Positions 33,668 to 42,652 of a stretch of DNA of 64,000 nt are shown one piece after another (position 1 is the first letter of the stretch; the number at the start of each line of letters is the position of its first letter). The notes under the pieces are model-generated. The model was not told the DNA's origin. It worked only from the letters and a program-made list of their open reading frames with translations, and did not search any database. This DNA is from Candidatus Obscuribacterales bacterium (GTDB lineage Bacteria; Cyanobacteriota; Vampirovibrionia; Obscuribacterales; Obscuribacteraceae), in assembly GCA_021732025.1 (NCBI GenBank), contig JAKFVU010000059.1, positions 1 through 64,000 of the forward strand, read 5' to 3'. The position numbers were made by a program, and so were the translations under genes.

Positions 33668-36600
33668 ATGGCTGACGATCATCATATCTTGCTCTATCTT
33701 CACACCCACTGGGATAGAGAATGGTATTGGAGTTTTGGTGCCTACCGCACGCAATTAGTGCAAGTGGTCGAGTCAATTGTTCAACTGCTTGAGCAAGGCC
33801 AACTCGATAACTTCATGCTCGATGGTCAAACATGCCTGCTTGAAGATTTAGAGGAAATGGCACCATCGCTTAACTCTCGCATTTCTCACTTGGTGCAAAA
33901 CCGCTCACTTTCAATCGGCCCTTGGTATGTGTTGGCCGATCAGCTGTTGGTTGGCGGCGAAAGCCTTACTCGCAATTTGCACTACGGCATGAAGGCCGCC
34001 AGACAATTAGCTAGACGTGCTCCTGAGCCTACATCTGCGGCTACATCTGCGGCTACATCAGCAGCTACATCTGCAGCTAGTTCAACGGGCCCAGCTCTGG
34101 TTGGCTATTGCCCCGACACCTTTGGACACAGTGCCGATTTGCCCCGCATCCTCCAAGGCTTTGGCATCGACAATGCCGTCGTCTGGCGTGGAGTGCCAGA
34201 GATGACCGCAGGCCCATTCTTTATTTGGCAAAGCCCTGACGGCTCTGAAGTATTAACCAATCAACTAGCCCGTGGATACTACCAGACTGCCTTTCACGAA
34301 GGCGTCAGCAGTGAAAAATTGGCCGACTATCTGCTCAGCTTCTTAGGTTGGCAGAAAAATAGTGTGAGCTGGGAAACATCACACGAGCTGATTGAAACCA
34401 ACAATAGAGCCCTAACTTATTCTGACGAGTTGCGCTCGGCCTTGGTGCCAGTTGGCGGCGACCACCTGCGCCCCGCACCAAACTTCAAAAATCAATTAGC
34501 TGAAGCCCTGGCACTAATCAATAGCAAATCACCGGTCGACCCTCTTAAGGCTTTGCTTTTCGAAAACAACTTTACGGCTAAAGCGGTTTCACTAGAATTA
34601 TTTTTTGAGCAAGCAAAGAGCGCCCTCAAAAGTGATTTAACGGCACTACAATTGGTGCAAGGCGAGCTGCGCGACAACAGCACCGCCTTCGAATGCGAAC
34701 GGGCCTACATGCTAGCCGGCGTGCTCTCAACAAGACTATATCTCAAGCGCGAAAATCGACTATTAGAACATGCATTGCTCAAGAAAGTTGAACCATTGCG
34801 AGCAATGATGGCGCTGGCCAATTGGCTCAAGTATCCCCACGAAGAGCTTGATCATTGCTGGCGTCTACTGTTAAAAAATCATCCGCACGACAGTATTTGC
34901 GGCTGCAGTATTGACGAAGTACATGACGAAATGCAGAGCCGCAATAAAAGTCTAGCTGGTCAAGCAAATATCTTAGTGCGCCAAGCGCAAGAAGCCATGA
35001 CTAGACACCTCGCCCCTAGCGAAAGCGAAATTCGCCTCGGCCTGCACTATATAGATGTGCTCGATCCGCAGCATACTTCAAAAGACATGGGCTCGGGCAT
35101 GGGCTCGACAATGGTTGTGAACACAGCACCGTGTCCTGTTTCTATGCCAGTTCGCGTGCGTGTGGCAAGACTGGTAAGCGACAATAAACTCGTTGGCGAT
35201 AACAAACTGGTAGGCGGAGACAAGCTCAACAGTGAAAGCACGAGCGACTCAGGCCTCGCTGCCATACAAATAACCAGCAGGCATGTTACTAGCGAAGCAT
35301 TCTTAGAACTGTCTGGAGTGCCGCAATTCAAAAATGTCGAAATCATCGAAGGCTACGCATATGCTGACGGCATTCCCGCCTTTGGTCTGGCAAAACTGCC
35401 AGGCCTAGGCTCAAGCATAAACGCCAAATCAGAAACTGCGGCTAACCTCAAAGAAAACTATACCAGCGCACTAGACAGCTTAGCCATACACAATCAGTTC
35501 CTGCTTGTTTATGTAGACAAGAAAGGCCAGTTGATTGTCAAAGAAAAAAGAAGCGGCGACTCGAGTGGTGTAGTCACCCATAAACTTGGACACAGATTTG
35601 TTGACACCGCCGACGGTGGCGATACCTATAATTACGACCCGCTCGCTTTAGACGAACCAATCACTTCACAATTAGTCAGCGTCAAAGCTGGCCTGAGCGG
35701 ACCATGTGTTAGTTCCCTAATAGTCGAATACGAAATTAGCCTACCCCAGGGCCTCAAAGCTGTCGGCGAGCTAAAGCGCAAAGGCGAAGCCCTCGACGCT
35801 CCAGCTCTAGTTGAACTAAAGCGCTCAAGCAGAGTAGTCAAACACAAAATCACTAGCGAAATTAGTTTACGAGCCAATGTGCCCATTGTTTATTTCGAAA
35901 CTCAGTTCGAAAATAAAGCAACAGACCACAGGCTAGAAGTAGTCTTCTCGGCGGGCGAGCAACTCAAAGAAACAATCAGCGAAAATCACTATTGCTTGAT
36001 CAAACGCGCAGTAGCGAAAAAAGCAAACCTTCACCCAATTTATGACGAAAAGGCATTAATCGCCCTCGGTCACGAAGGTGCACTAGATCGCTTTCCCTGT
36101 CAGCGCTTCTTCATGGCCAACAACCAATGCTTCCTCAACAATGGTCTACCAGAATATGGTGCCGCCGGTAACGAAGTGTCAATCACCATATTGCGCGCTA
36201 TTAGCTACCTCTCGCGCAACCGCCTAAGAACAAGAGGCGGCGGAGCAGGGCCAAACATAGCGACACCTGGGGCCAACTGCCTCGGCCACAACAAAGTGTC
36301 CTACGCCTGGGCGCCCATGGGCGAATCTGATCATATCAGCGCCACAGCGTATAGCCTCGCTGAAATATACGAAAATCCGCTCACGGCCTTTATTACACCA
36401 GAACACGAATTTGATCGCGTAAGCTTCATTGAAATAGAAAATTCAACAATCAAGCTCATGGCCTCATATATAGATGAGAACAACAGAATGACACTGCGAC
36501 TGCTCAACGTCTCTGAAACTAGCCAAACTACAAAAATATTAGGGGCTCAGCAGGCCAGCATACATAAACTTGACGGCACCCTCTTAAGACAGGCAGTTGA

Positions 36601-36700
36601 AGCCGGCGTCGTTTGGGGCAGACCAGCGATTGAACTGGAATTTCGGCCACTTGAGCTAATCACCGTTAAAATAGAAAATATTGAACCGAGCCAATCGTGA
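33668..36700 (+). CDS. Glycoside hydrolase family 38 alpha-mannosidase
   Basis: A 1010-residue enzyme of the GH38 fold, with no signal peptide, so cytosolic. Zinc-site residues are H14 and D16 in LHTHWDREWYW and D150 in GYCPDTFGHS, the latter also the expected nucleophile. NHPHDSICGCSIDEVHDEM near residue 405 carries the last zinc His and the mid-domain signature. The C-terminal beta-sandwich holds RFPCQRFFMANNQ. Retaining cleavage of alpha-mannosides is expected. Two flexible inserts, TSAA repeats near 122-137 and DNKLVG repeats near 503-520, are unusual. It is coupled to the upstream isomerase-like gene. Confidence 0.92.
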   Translation: MADDHHILLYLHTHWDREWYWSFGAYRTQLVQVVESIVQLLEQGQLDNFMLDGQTCLLEDLEEMAPSLNSRISHLVQNRSLSIGPWYVLADQLLVGGESLTRNLHYGMKAARQLARRAPEPTSAATSAATSAATSAASSTGPALVGYCPDTFGHSADLPRILQGFGIDNAVVWRGVPEMTAGPFFIWQSPDGSEVLTNQLARGYYQTAFHEGVSSEKLADYLLSFLGWQKNSVSWETSHELIETNNRALTYSDELRSALVPVGGDHLRPAPNFKNQLAEALALINSKSPVDPLKALLFENNFTAKAVSLELFFEQAKSALKSDLTALQLVQGELRDNSTAFECERAYMLAGVLSTRLYLKRENRLLEHALLKKVEPLRAMMALANWLKYPHEELDHCWRLLLKNHPHDSICGCSIDEVHDEMQSRNKSLAGQANILVRQAQEAMTRHLAPSESEIRLGLHYIDVLDPQHTSKDMGSGMGSTMVVNTAPCPVSMPVRVRVARLVSDNKLVGDNKLVGGDKLNSESTSDSGLAAIQITSRHVTSEAFLELSGVPQFKNVEIIEGYAYADGIPAFGLAKLPGLGSSINAKSETAANLKENYTSALDSLAIHNQFLLVYVDKKGQLIVKEKRSGDSSGVVTHKLGHRFVDTADGGDTYNYDPLALDEPITSQLVSVKAGLSGPCVSSLIVEYEISLPQGLKAVGELKRKGEALDAPALVELKRSSRVVKHKITSEISLRANVPIVYFETQFENKATDHRLEVVFSAGEQLKETISENHYCLIKRAVAKKANLHPIYDEKALIALGHEGALDRFPCQRFFMANNQCFLNNGLPEYGAAGNEVSITILRAISYLSRNRLRTRGGGAGPNIATPGANCLGHNKVSYAWAPMGESDHISATAYSLAEIYENPLTAFITPEHEFDRVSFIEIENSTIKLMASYIDENNRMTLRLLNVSETSQTTKILGAQQASIHKLDGTLLRQAVEAGVVWGRPAIELEFRPLELITVKIENIEPSQS
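34031..34078. repeat. 12-bp tandem repeat, four copies, in the mannosidase gene
   Basis: Four in-frame 12-bp units, consensus ACATCTGCGGCT, encode (TSAA)4 just before the catalytic GYCPDTFGHS strand. The first two copies are identical and the others differ by one to three bases. Confidence 0.92.
35174..35227. repeat. 18-bp degenerate tandem repeat, three copies, in the mannosidase gene
   Basis: Three in-frame units encode VSDNKL, VGDNKL and VGGDKL. They lie in a loop between the central and C-terminal domains of the GH38 protein and are probably a surface insertion. Confidence 0.82.
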
Positions 36701-36713
36701 CGAGCATTTGAAG

Positions 36714-37661
36714 ATGACAAAAATGACAAAGCTATTTAAAATTCAACTGGTTAGCCTGAGCTTGATTGCAATCTCTGGCTTTACAGCATCTACAAATTTA
36801 GCCACTGCAGCAAGCAAACCACCTTACCCAGACTCGACTTTACCAATTGATGGGCAGAAGCAACTGCAAAAAGCAGTCAGTGCTATGAAGTCCAAAAACT
36901 GGACAAAAGCTCGTGATGCTGTTGATGCTGCCTCATCTTCAGCCACCGACGCCAAAGGCTGCTTATTCATCATGCGCACTCTCGATAGCTATGGTGGCCA
37001 GGGCAACAAAATGAAGCGTGCTGCCGTAGAAAAAGCACTAGGCCTAGCTAAAACCAGCGACGAGCTGCTAGAAATTGCAAAGTATGCAAGACAGTGTGAG
37101 ATGTACGACCTCTCAAAGAAAACACTCGATGAACTTGTAAGCGGATCAAATTCTTACGACGATCTGATGACAGTTGCTCATCATGCCCACGAGGCAGCAA
37201 TGGCTGACCTAGCCCATTTAGCCCTGCACAAAGCCTACTCGCTTGTGAGCAACGAACCTGACGCCCTCGATTTCATGCGACAAGCAAGTAACCTCGGTAT
37301 AGACGATCTAGCTCGTAAAGCGGCCAAAGACCTTATCGAAGATCAAACTACCAGTGCCGAATGCACAGCTCTGACAAGCAAGTTTGAGCACCTGAAAATG
37401 CCAGATCAGATTCGCGCCGCGCTCAAAAGGGCCTTAGAGAAAGCTACGACTGTTGCCGACTACCTTGCCATTTTCAATGCGGCAAAACACTTCGAAGAAG
37501 CAGACATAGTAAAAGTCGCTCAATATCGTGGGCGCAAACTGACCCTGATGAACAAAATCAAGGGCGAGAAAGAATCTACTCCATCAGCCGTTGCCGATCA
37601 GTCAAGAAAAACCAAAGAAGAGCTAATTCGCAGCAGTCTGCAAAAGCCCAGTGGTTTCTAA
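36714..37661 (+). CDS. Secreted helical-repeat protein, hypothetical
   Basis: A 315-residue protein; ATG 36714 leads directly into a signal peptide (FKIQLVSLSLIAISGFTAST). The mature part is a run of helix pairs of about 35 residues (LLEIAKYARQCEMYDLSKKT, LMTVAHHAHEAAMADLAHLA, DFMRQASNLGIDDLARKAAK, LAIFNAAKHFEEADIVKVA). This is a TPR/SEL1-like solenoid in which each helix pair begins with D/Y-[ED]-x-L. The C-terminus is basic and disordered. Its TAA shares an A with the ATG of the following membrane protein, so they are coupled. No known family is recognised. Confidence 0.7.
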   Translation: MTKMTKLFKIQLVSLSLIAISGFTASTNLATAASKPPYPDSTLPIDGQKQLQKAVSAMKSKNWTKARDAVDAASSSATDAKGCLFIMRTLDSYGGQGNKMKRAAVEKALGLAKTSDELLEIAKYARQCEMYDLSKKTLDELVSGSNSYDDLMTVAHHAHEAAMADLAHLALHKAYSLVSNEPDALDFMRQASNLGIDDLARKAAKDLIEDQTTSAECTALTSKFEHLKMPDQIRAALKRALEKATTVADYLAIFNAAKHFEEADIVKVAQYRGRKLTLMNKIKGEKESTPSAVADQSRKTKEELIRSSLQKPSGF

Positions 37662-39265
37662 TGACAGAAGCTGAGGGCGCAAGCGAAAGCGAGAGCGCTG
37701 GCAATACCGCAAGTAGTGCGTCAACACCGGCCGAACAAAACAAACCAAATCTCCTTCCTAATGTCGGCGATCTCCTATTTGTCGGAGTCTGTCAGCTTTT
37801 ATTATTCATGCGACCATCATTCATTTTTGGCGATGGTTCGACAGGTTGGCACCTAGCCACTGGTTTTTACATCCTAGACAAGCACGTCATACCTCACCAA
37901 GACTTTTTGTCATATACCTTTCCAGGCAAAGACTGGGTAGCATACGAATGGCTCTCAGACTTGATGATGGCGTCGCTAGTTAAGTTGGGCGGCCTCAATT
38001 TGTTAGCGGTCGTGGTCACAATATCGCTTGCAGCTCTGGTGCTGGCGCTCTACCAACGCATTCGTAGCGCCGGTAGCAATTTCATTTTTGCACTTTTGTT
38101 TTCTACTTTCGGATTATTGACCTCGGCCATACACTGGTTAGTGAGACCCCACATTTTTACCTTCTGGGGCGTCTATCTTTTTACCACCAGACTTGAAGAC
38201 TTCTACAACGATAAACGCAGCATCAAATCACTCTTCGCCTGGCTGCTTCCATATATGATACTTTGGGTCAACTGCCACCCAGCCTTTCTCTTAGCCTTTG
38301 CTATCACTGGTTTGTATATGGTGGTGGCAACACTTAGAGGTCTAGCGGCCGGTGCTACACCGCTGCGGGCCAAGCGCTTGAAGCAGGCGACTCAACTAGT
38401 GGCATTGCTCGGCGGCCTTTTTGCAGTGAGCATGATAAACCCCTATGGTCTGCAGCTTTACCATTATATTGGCGAATATTTGCATGGTACGAGCATCCTG
38501 GCTCAAACTGACGAGTTCAAAGCACCAAACTTCTTACTCAATTTTCACGCCTATTGCTTAGCAATTCTCTTTGCCTTCCTTGCTGTTGGCCTTGCCATTG
38601 GGGCAAAAAAAATCAGCCTACCATCACTGGCGATGACAATGGTATTCACTTACCTGTCACTATCGGCGGTGCGGCACATGCCACTCTTTGTCATTGTTGC
38701 TTTGCCTGTGCTAGGCACACTATATAGTGGCATTCAACTGTCAGCAGCACACCTGCCCCACTTTCTTAAGTCAATAACAACCGGTGCTGCAAGCTTTGAT
38801 AGCGAAGAGAAAAATTCACGCAAGCACCTCTTGCCTTTGCTATATAGTCTTGCTGTAATCATTATGGCCTTCGCCGGTGGCAGAGCAGCACCTGATGCCA
38901 TGCTAAAAGCTGGTTTCGATCCACTAATAATGCCGAGCACAACACTAAGTTATATTGCCGACCACAATCTGCCTGCCGTCGGCGGTTTTAACCTCGACAA
39001 CTGGGGCGGCTTAATCAAATACAAGCTCGATATGCCCGTCTTCATAGATGATCGAGCCGATTTTTTCGGAGAGAAATTCTACAACGAATATGGCGTAGTC
39101 TGCGAAGCTAAACCAGGCTGGAATGAAATTTTGGAAAAGCACAAAATAACGTGGGTACTGTTTCCGCGAGATAGCGCTCTAATAAAGAAATTGAGTGAGC
39201 GCTCAGACTGGTCGAAGGCTAGCGAAGACCAAGCAGCAATCTTAATGACAAAAATAACCAAATAG
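37661..39265 (+). CDS. Polytopic membrane protein, GT-C-like, hypothetical
   Basis: A 534-residue protein with an acidic, Ser-rich N-terminus and about 10 hydrophobic helices (for example LFVGVCQLLLFMRPSFIF, LNLLAVVVTISLAALVLALY, AYCLAILFAFLAVGLAIG). A soluble C-terminal domain contains GGFNLDNWGGLIKYKLDMPV, FIDDRADFFG and ITWVLFPRDSALIKKLS. This pattern, with N-x-x-x-GG...DxR near the end, is common in bacterial GT-C-type or DUF-class membrane proteins thought to transfer sugars from lipid carriers. No catalytic DxD is obvious at the first loop, so activity is uncertain. It is coupled to the upstream secreted solenoid protein. Confidence 0.72.
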   Translation: MTEAEGASESESAGNTASSASTPAEQNKPNLLPNVGDLLFVGVCQLLLFMRPSFIFGDGSTGWHLATGFYILDKHVIPHQDFLSYTFPGKDWVAYEWLSDLMMASLVKLGGLNLLAVVVTISLAALVLALYQRIRSAGSNFIFALLFSTFGLLTSAIHWLVRPHIFTFWGVYLFTTRLEDFYNDKRSIKSLFAWLLPYMILWVNCHPAFLLAFAITGLYMVVATLRGLAAGATPLRAKRLKQATQLVALLGGLFAVSMINPYGLQLYHYIGEYLHGTSILAQTDEFKAPNFLLNFHAYCLAILFAFLAVGLAIGAKKISLPSLAMTMVFTYLSLSAVRHMPLFVIVALPVLGTLYSGIQLSAAHLPHFLKSITTGAASFDSEEKNSRKHLLPLLYSLAVIIMAFAGGRAAPDAMLKAGFDPLIMPSTTLSYIADHNLPAVGGFNLDNWGGLIKYKLDMPVFIDDRADFFGEKFYNEYGVVCEAKPGWNEILEKHKITWVLFPRDSALIKKLSERSDWSKASEDQAAILMTKITK

Positions 39266-39414
39266 TAAGTTGCAACCCTTTATTGGCAATCAGCTCGACC
39301 TGAGCGCAATTGCACTGCTCAATTCAAAAGTAGACATCGAATCACACCAAGGAGGATATGCGCCACATAGCCGGGTGCGCTATCATTGTCACTTAGTCAC
39401 AGGCGGAGTTTTCC

Positions 39415-40536
39415 ATGCAAATCAAAAAGAGTTCAGTACTGTCCTTGGTATCTAAGACTGTTCTAGGGCTCTCTTGCCTGGCACTCCTATCAGCCTCTCC
39501 GGCGTTGGCACAAGGCCCGAGCATCCCAGAGGGCGTCTCGATGACAATGTACCGACTTAATCAAGCACAAGACGGTAGACAGTTCTTTGTAAACAACAAT
39601 AACCAACAAGTGTATCTGCCGGGCATAGGCGCAGTCGGCCAGGACATTCCAATCTACACAGGCCCAAAAGGCGGTGTTTGGTATGTCGACCGCAACAACA
39701 AACCAAACCAAATTTCGGCCGCAACCCAGATGGGCTCAGTACAGTCGGGCCAACCAGTAACAAATAACTATTATCAACAACCAACCGGCTCGTCAGGCGG
39801 CAGCGCCATGGGAGCGGCCGCAGTCGGTGCAGCCGCCGGTTCGATGATGGGTGCTGCCATGTATAACAATCAGTATCCGGCCTACGGTGCTGGCACTTAT
39901 CATGGCGTGCCTTACGGCGCCGCGATGTATTACGACAACAACAACAAACCGTATTACATGAACAACGGCACAAAAGCCTATGTCAATAACGATGTCACCG
40001 TTAACAATGCCCACTTTAACAACTGGCAGAATCAAGCAGCGGTCTACGATAAGCACGTTGTTAACCCGAATGGCGAATGGCACGGTGCCTATGGCCAAGC
40101 AGCGGGCTACAATGCGCCCTATGGTGGCATAGGTGCAGCCAATGCCTATCAAAACAATCAACAACAGCAAAACGCTCAAGCAGCAGCACACGGTGCTGAA
40201 GCCAGCAATGCCTATCACAACAATCAGCAGCAACAGAACGTAGACTCAGCAGCGCGTGGGGCAGAAGCAAGCAATGCCTACCGCGGCAATCAACAACAGC
40301 AAAATGCCGAATCAGCTGCTCATGGTGCTGAAGCCAGCAACGCTTACCGCGGAAATCAGCAACAGCAGAACGCCGACTCAGCAGCCAAAGGCGCGGCAGC
40401 TGCCAGAGGTAGTGATGGTGAAGGAAGATTTGGTGGTGGTGACGGCGGCGGAAGATTTGGCGGCGGAGATGGCGGTGGCAGATTTGGTGGCGCTGGTGGT
40501 GGCGGAAGATTTGGCGGCGGTAGACGCGGTCGCTAG
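39415..40536 (+). CDS. Secreted low-complexity protein with N/Q repeats and Gly-rich tail
   Basis: A 373-residue protein starting at ATG 39415 after GGCGGAG. It has a signal peptide (VSKTVLGLSCLALLSASPAL, cleavage after LAQ). Residues about 35-110 look folded (MTMYRLNQAQDGRQFFVNNN and GPKGGVWYVDRNNKPN). An Ala/Gly/Asn/Tyr-rich region follows. Four 22-residue repeats of the NAYxxNQQQQNxxSAAxGAE type lie at about 243-330, and a tail of GGGDGGGRFGG units ends in GRRGR. The composition suggests an extracellular or cell-surface structural protein; aggregation-prone behaviour is inferred from the N/Q content only. No homologue is recognised. Confidence 0.75.
   Translation: MQIKKSSVLSLVSKTVLGLSCLALLSASPALAQGPSIPEGVSMTMYRLNQAQDGRQFFVNNNNQQVYLPGIGAVGQDIPIYTGPKGGVWYVDRNNKPNQISAATQMGSVQSGQPVTNNYYQQPTGSSGGSAMGAAAVGAAAGSMMGAAMYNNQYPAYGAGTYHGVPYGAAMYYDNNNKPYYMNNGTKAYVNNDVTVNNAHFNNWQNQAAVYDKHVVNPNGEWHGAYGQAAGYNAPYGGIGAANAYQNNQQQQNAQAAAHGAEASNAYHNNQQQQNVDSAARGAEASNAYRGNQQQQNAESAAHGAEASNAYRGNQQQQNADSAAKGAAAARGSDGEGRFGGGDGGGRFGGGDGGGRFGGAGGGGRFGGGRRGR
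40141..40404. repeat. 66-bp tandem repeat, four copies
   Basis: Units at 40141-40206, 40207-40272, 40273-40338 and 40339-40404 each encode 22 residues starting NAY and centred on QQQQ. The Q-run and NAY are constant, while the residues between vary. It is in phase with the reading frame. Confidence 0.92.
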
Positions 40537-40557
40537 TTACAGCGCCCCCGAGGACTA

Positions 40558-41988
40558 ATGGCCAAGCAATCCACCGCTCCAGCTAAAACTCCACCAGGCC
40601 CGCCCGGCTATCTGTTCTTCACCGAACAAGAGGCTATGCGCAATCAACTGCCTTTGTATACAAGCGTTTTTGAGCGCTACGGCGACTTTGTCAAACTTGA
40701 TGGCCTTCCGGGAATTAGCTGGTATCTGGTTGCGAGGCCAAGCGCCATCGAACACATTCTTGTCACCCATCAAAATCGCTATAGAAAGCCAGACGTCTTC
40801 AACAAAACTTTGAGGTTGCTTGTGGGCAATGGGCTCATTGTCAACGAAGGCGACTCGTGGTTAAGCCAAAGACGACTAATGCAACCCGCTTTTCACAAAG
40901 AGCGCCTGGCTAATTTAGCCAAGTCGATGATCGACTCAACCAAGCAGCTCATAGAGCAATGGCAACAATTGGATGATGACAGCGAAATAGATATTGCTGC
41001 AGAGATGTCAAATCTCACTCTTACAATTGCAGGAAAAACTCTATTTGGCCTAGACCTCAGTGACAAGGCCGAGATGTTCGGCGCCTCATTGCGACAGGCA
41101 TTGAGTCATGTAAGCAAAAAGATGAACAACCCGTTCACTTTTCCGGAATGGCTGCCTACTGAAGAAAACAAACAGTTTAAAAATGCGCGCAATAATCTCT
41201 TTCAGGTTGTCGATGAGATAATAGCCCACAGACGAAAAGCCGCTGGCGATCGAGGCGACTTGCTCTCGATGTTGATGGCTGCTCAAGATGAGGCCTCGGG
41301 CGCGCAGATGAGCGATGCTCAACTGCGCGACGAAGTAATTACTCTTCTTGTCGCTGGCCACGACACCGTTGCTGCAACGCTAGCCTGGGTCTATTTCTTA
41401 TTAGGTAGCAATACTGCAGCACAAACTAGGTTGCAAGCTGAACTGCAATCTGAGTTGCAAACTGAGCTGCAAGGCGCCCAACAAGAGGAACGAGAAGCTC
41501 AAGCAGCACCGGAACATTGCGGCCAGGTTTCGTTAGCAGATCTGCCTAAACTCACTTACACGCGGGCAGTAATTGATGAAGCACTAAGGCTCTACCCCCC
41601 AGCTTGGGGGCAACCGAGAGAGGCCATCGAAGATGATCAAATCGACGGCTATTTCGTTCCCAAAGGTAGAATAATTGCTGTATCTCAATATCTAGCCCAG
41701 CGCCATCCAGACCACTGGAATCAACCGCTAGAATTTCACCCAGAGCGGTTCTTGGCAGGTGATAGCTTAGCTAAAGAACGACCCAAATTCTCATACTTTC
41801 CTTTTGGTGGCGGCAGCCGTATGTGCATCGGCAATAATTTTGCCATGATGGAAGCACAAATAGTTGTGGCACTAATCAGTCAGTCGTTCACAATAGCTCT
41901 TGTAGGCAACCAAGATATCAAGCCAGATCCAACCTTTACCCTTAGACCAGATCGGCCAGTGCAAGTAAAATTGCAGAAGAGAAAATAA
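40558..41988 (+). CDS. Cytochrome P450
   Basis: A 476-residue haem monooxygenase, soluble (no N-terminal anchor). It has the I-helix oxygen motif LLVAGHDTVAATLAW, the K-helix ExxR in DEALRLYPPAWG, the PERF-type segment HPERFLAGD, and the haem loop YFPFGGGSRMCIGNNFAM with axial C423. The RLYPPAW and FGGGxRxCIG wording fits the CYP102/CYP110-like group frequent in cyanobacteria. A short Gln/Glu-rich insert (LQSELQTELQGAQQEE) precedes the J-helix. An electron donor is required; the flavodoxin at 4.4 kb is a possible but unproven partner. The substrate is unknown. Confidence 0.94.
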   Translation: MAKQSTAPAKTPPGPPGYLFFTEQEAMRNQLPLYTSVFERYGDFVKLDGLPGISWYLVARPSAIEHILVTHQNRYRKPDVFNKTLRLLVGNGLIVNEGDSWLSQRRLMQPAFHKERLANLAKSMIDSTKQLIEQWQQLDDDSEIDIAAEMSNLTLTIAGKTLFGLDLSDKAEMFGASLRQALSHVSKKMNNPFTFPEWLPTEENKQFKNARNNLFQVVDEIIAHRRKAAGDRGDLLSMLMAAQDEASGAQMSDAQLRDEVITLLVAGHDTVAATLAWVYFLLGSNTAAQTRLQAELQSELQTELQGAQQEEREAQAAPEHCGQVSLADLPKLTYTRAVIDEALRLYPPAWGQPREAIEDDQIDGYFVPKGRIIAVSQYLAQRHPDHWNQPLEFHPERFLAGDSLAKERPKFSYFPFGGGSRMCIGNNFAMMEAQIVVALISQSFTIALVGNQDIKPDPTFTLRPDRPVQVKLQKRK

Positions 41989-42019
41989 AAACAGTAACTC
42001 TCAAAAGAATGGAGAACCA

Positions 42020-42622
42020 ATGTCGCGTCGTGTAGTGCTCTATGTAGCGAATAGTTTAGATGGTTATATTGCCCGCGAAGACGGGTCAGTAGACTGGCTC
42101 TTCGACCCATACGCCCATGGCTATGAATTTTTCTACGAAGATGTTGACACTGTGGTAATGGGTCGCAAAACTTACGACCAGGCCTTGAGCTTTGAAGAAG
42201 CTCCATATTCTTCTAAGCGTGCCATTATTTTCTCGCGCACCGCAAAGCCGTCGCCATACGAAGGCCTGGAGTTCACAACTGAAGCACCAGAGGCCGTAGT
42301 GCGACGCTTAAAAGAAGAAGACGGTGGCATGATTTGGCTAGTTGGTGGCAGAGAAATCAGTGAGCTTCTTATAGCAAATGAATTGGTGGACGAACTAATT
42401 GTTTCTATTCACCCCAAAATTCTCATAAGCGGAATTCCTCTTGTGGCCTCAAAGGAATGTGCCGTCGACCTAAAACTCGTCACCTATGAAGTCTTTAAGA
42501 GCGGACTCGTTCAGCTTCGCTATGAGATCATCAAAAGAGCCAAAGAAGTCGAAAAAACAGAAGTGAAAGACAAAGCAGAAAAGCCAAAGACTAAAAAAGC
42601 TACTAAGTCAAAGGCGAAGTAA
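42020..42622 (+). CDS. Dihydrofolate reductase family protein (RibD C-terminal-like)
   Basis: A 200-residue protein of the DHFR/RibD_C fold. LYVANSLDGYIAREDGSVDW opens the NADPH-binding domain. DTVVMGRKTYDQAL and KRAIIFSRT form the next strands, and MIWLVGGREISELLIANELV with DELIVSIHPKILISGIPLV completes the core. This YyaP/YwjB-like subgroup lacks proof of folate reduction and may reduce a pterin or flavin precursor. The last 30 residues are Lys/Glu-rich and probably disordered. The ATG follows a GGAG site, 31 bp after the P450 stop. Confidence 0.87.
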   Translation: MSRRVVLYVANSLDGYIAREDGSVDWLFDPYAHGYEFFYEDVDTVVMGRKTYDQALSFEEAPYSSKRAIIFSRTAKPSPYEGLEFTTEAPEAVVRRLKEEDGGMIWLVGGREISELLIANELVDELIVSIHPKILISGIPLVASKECAVDLKLVTYEVFKSGLVQLRYEIIKRAKEVEKTEVKDKAEKPKTKKATKSKAK

Positions 42623-42652
42623 TAATAAAAACAGAAGTAGATATCGAATCAG

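Noticed and set aside
39358..39396. Twelve-codon frame after AAGGAGG upstream of the N/Q-repeat gene
   Set aside because: The site is only two bases from the ATG, too close for normal initiation, and no leader-peptide feature is seen.
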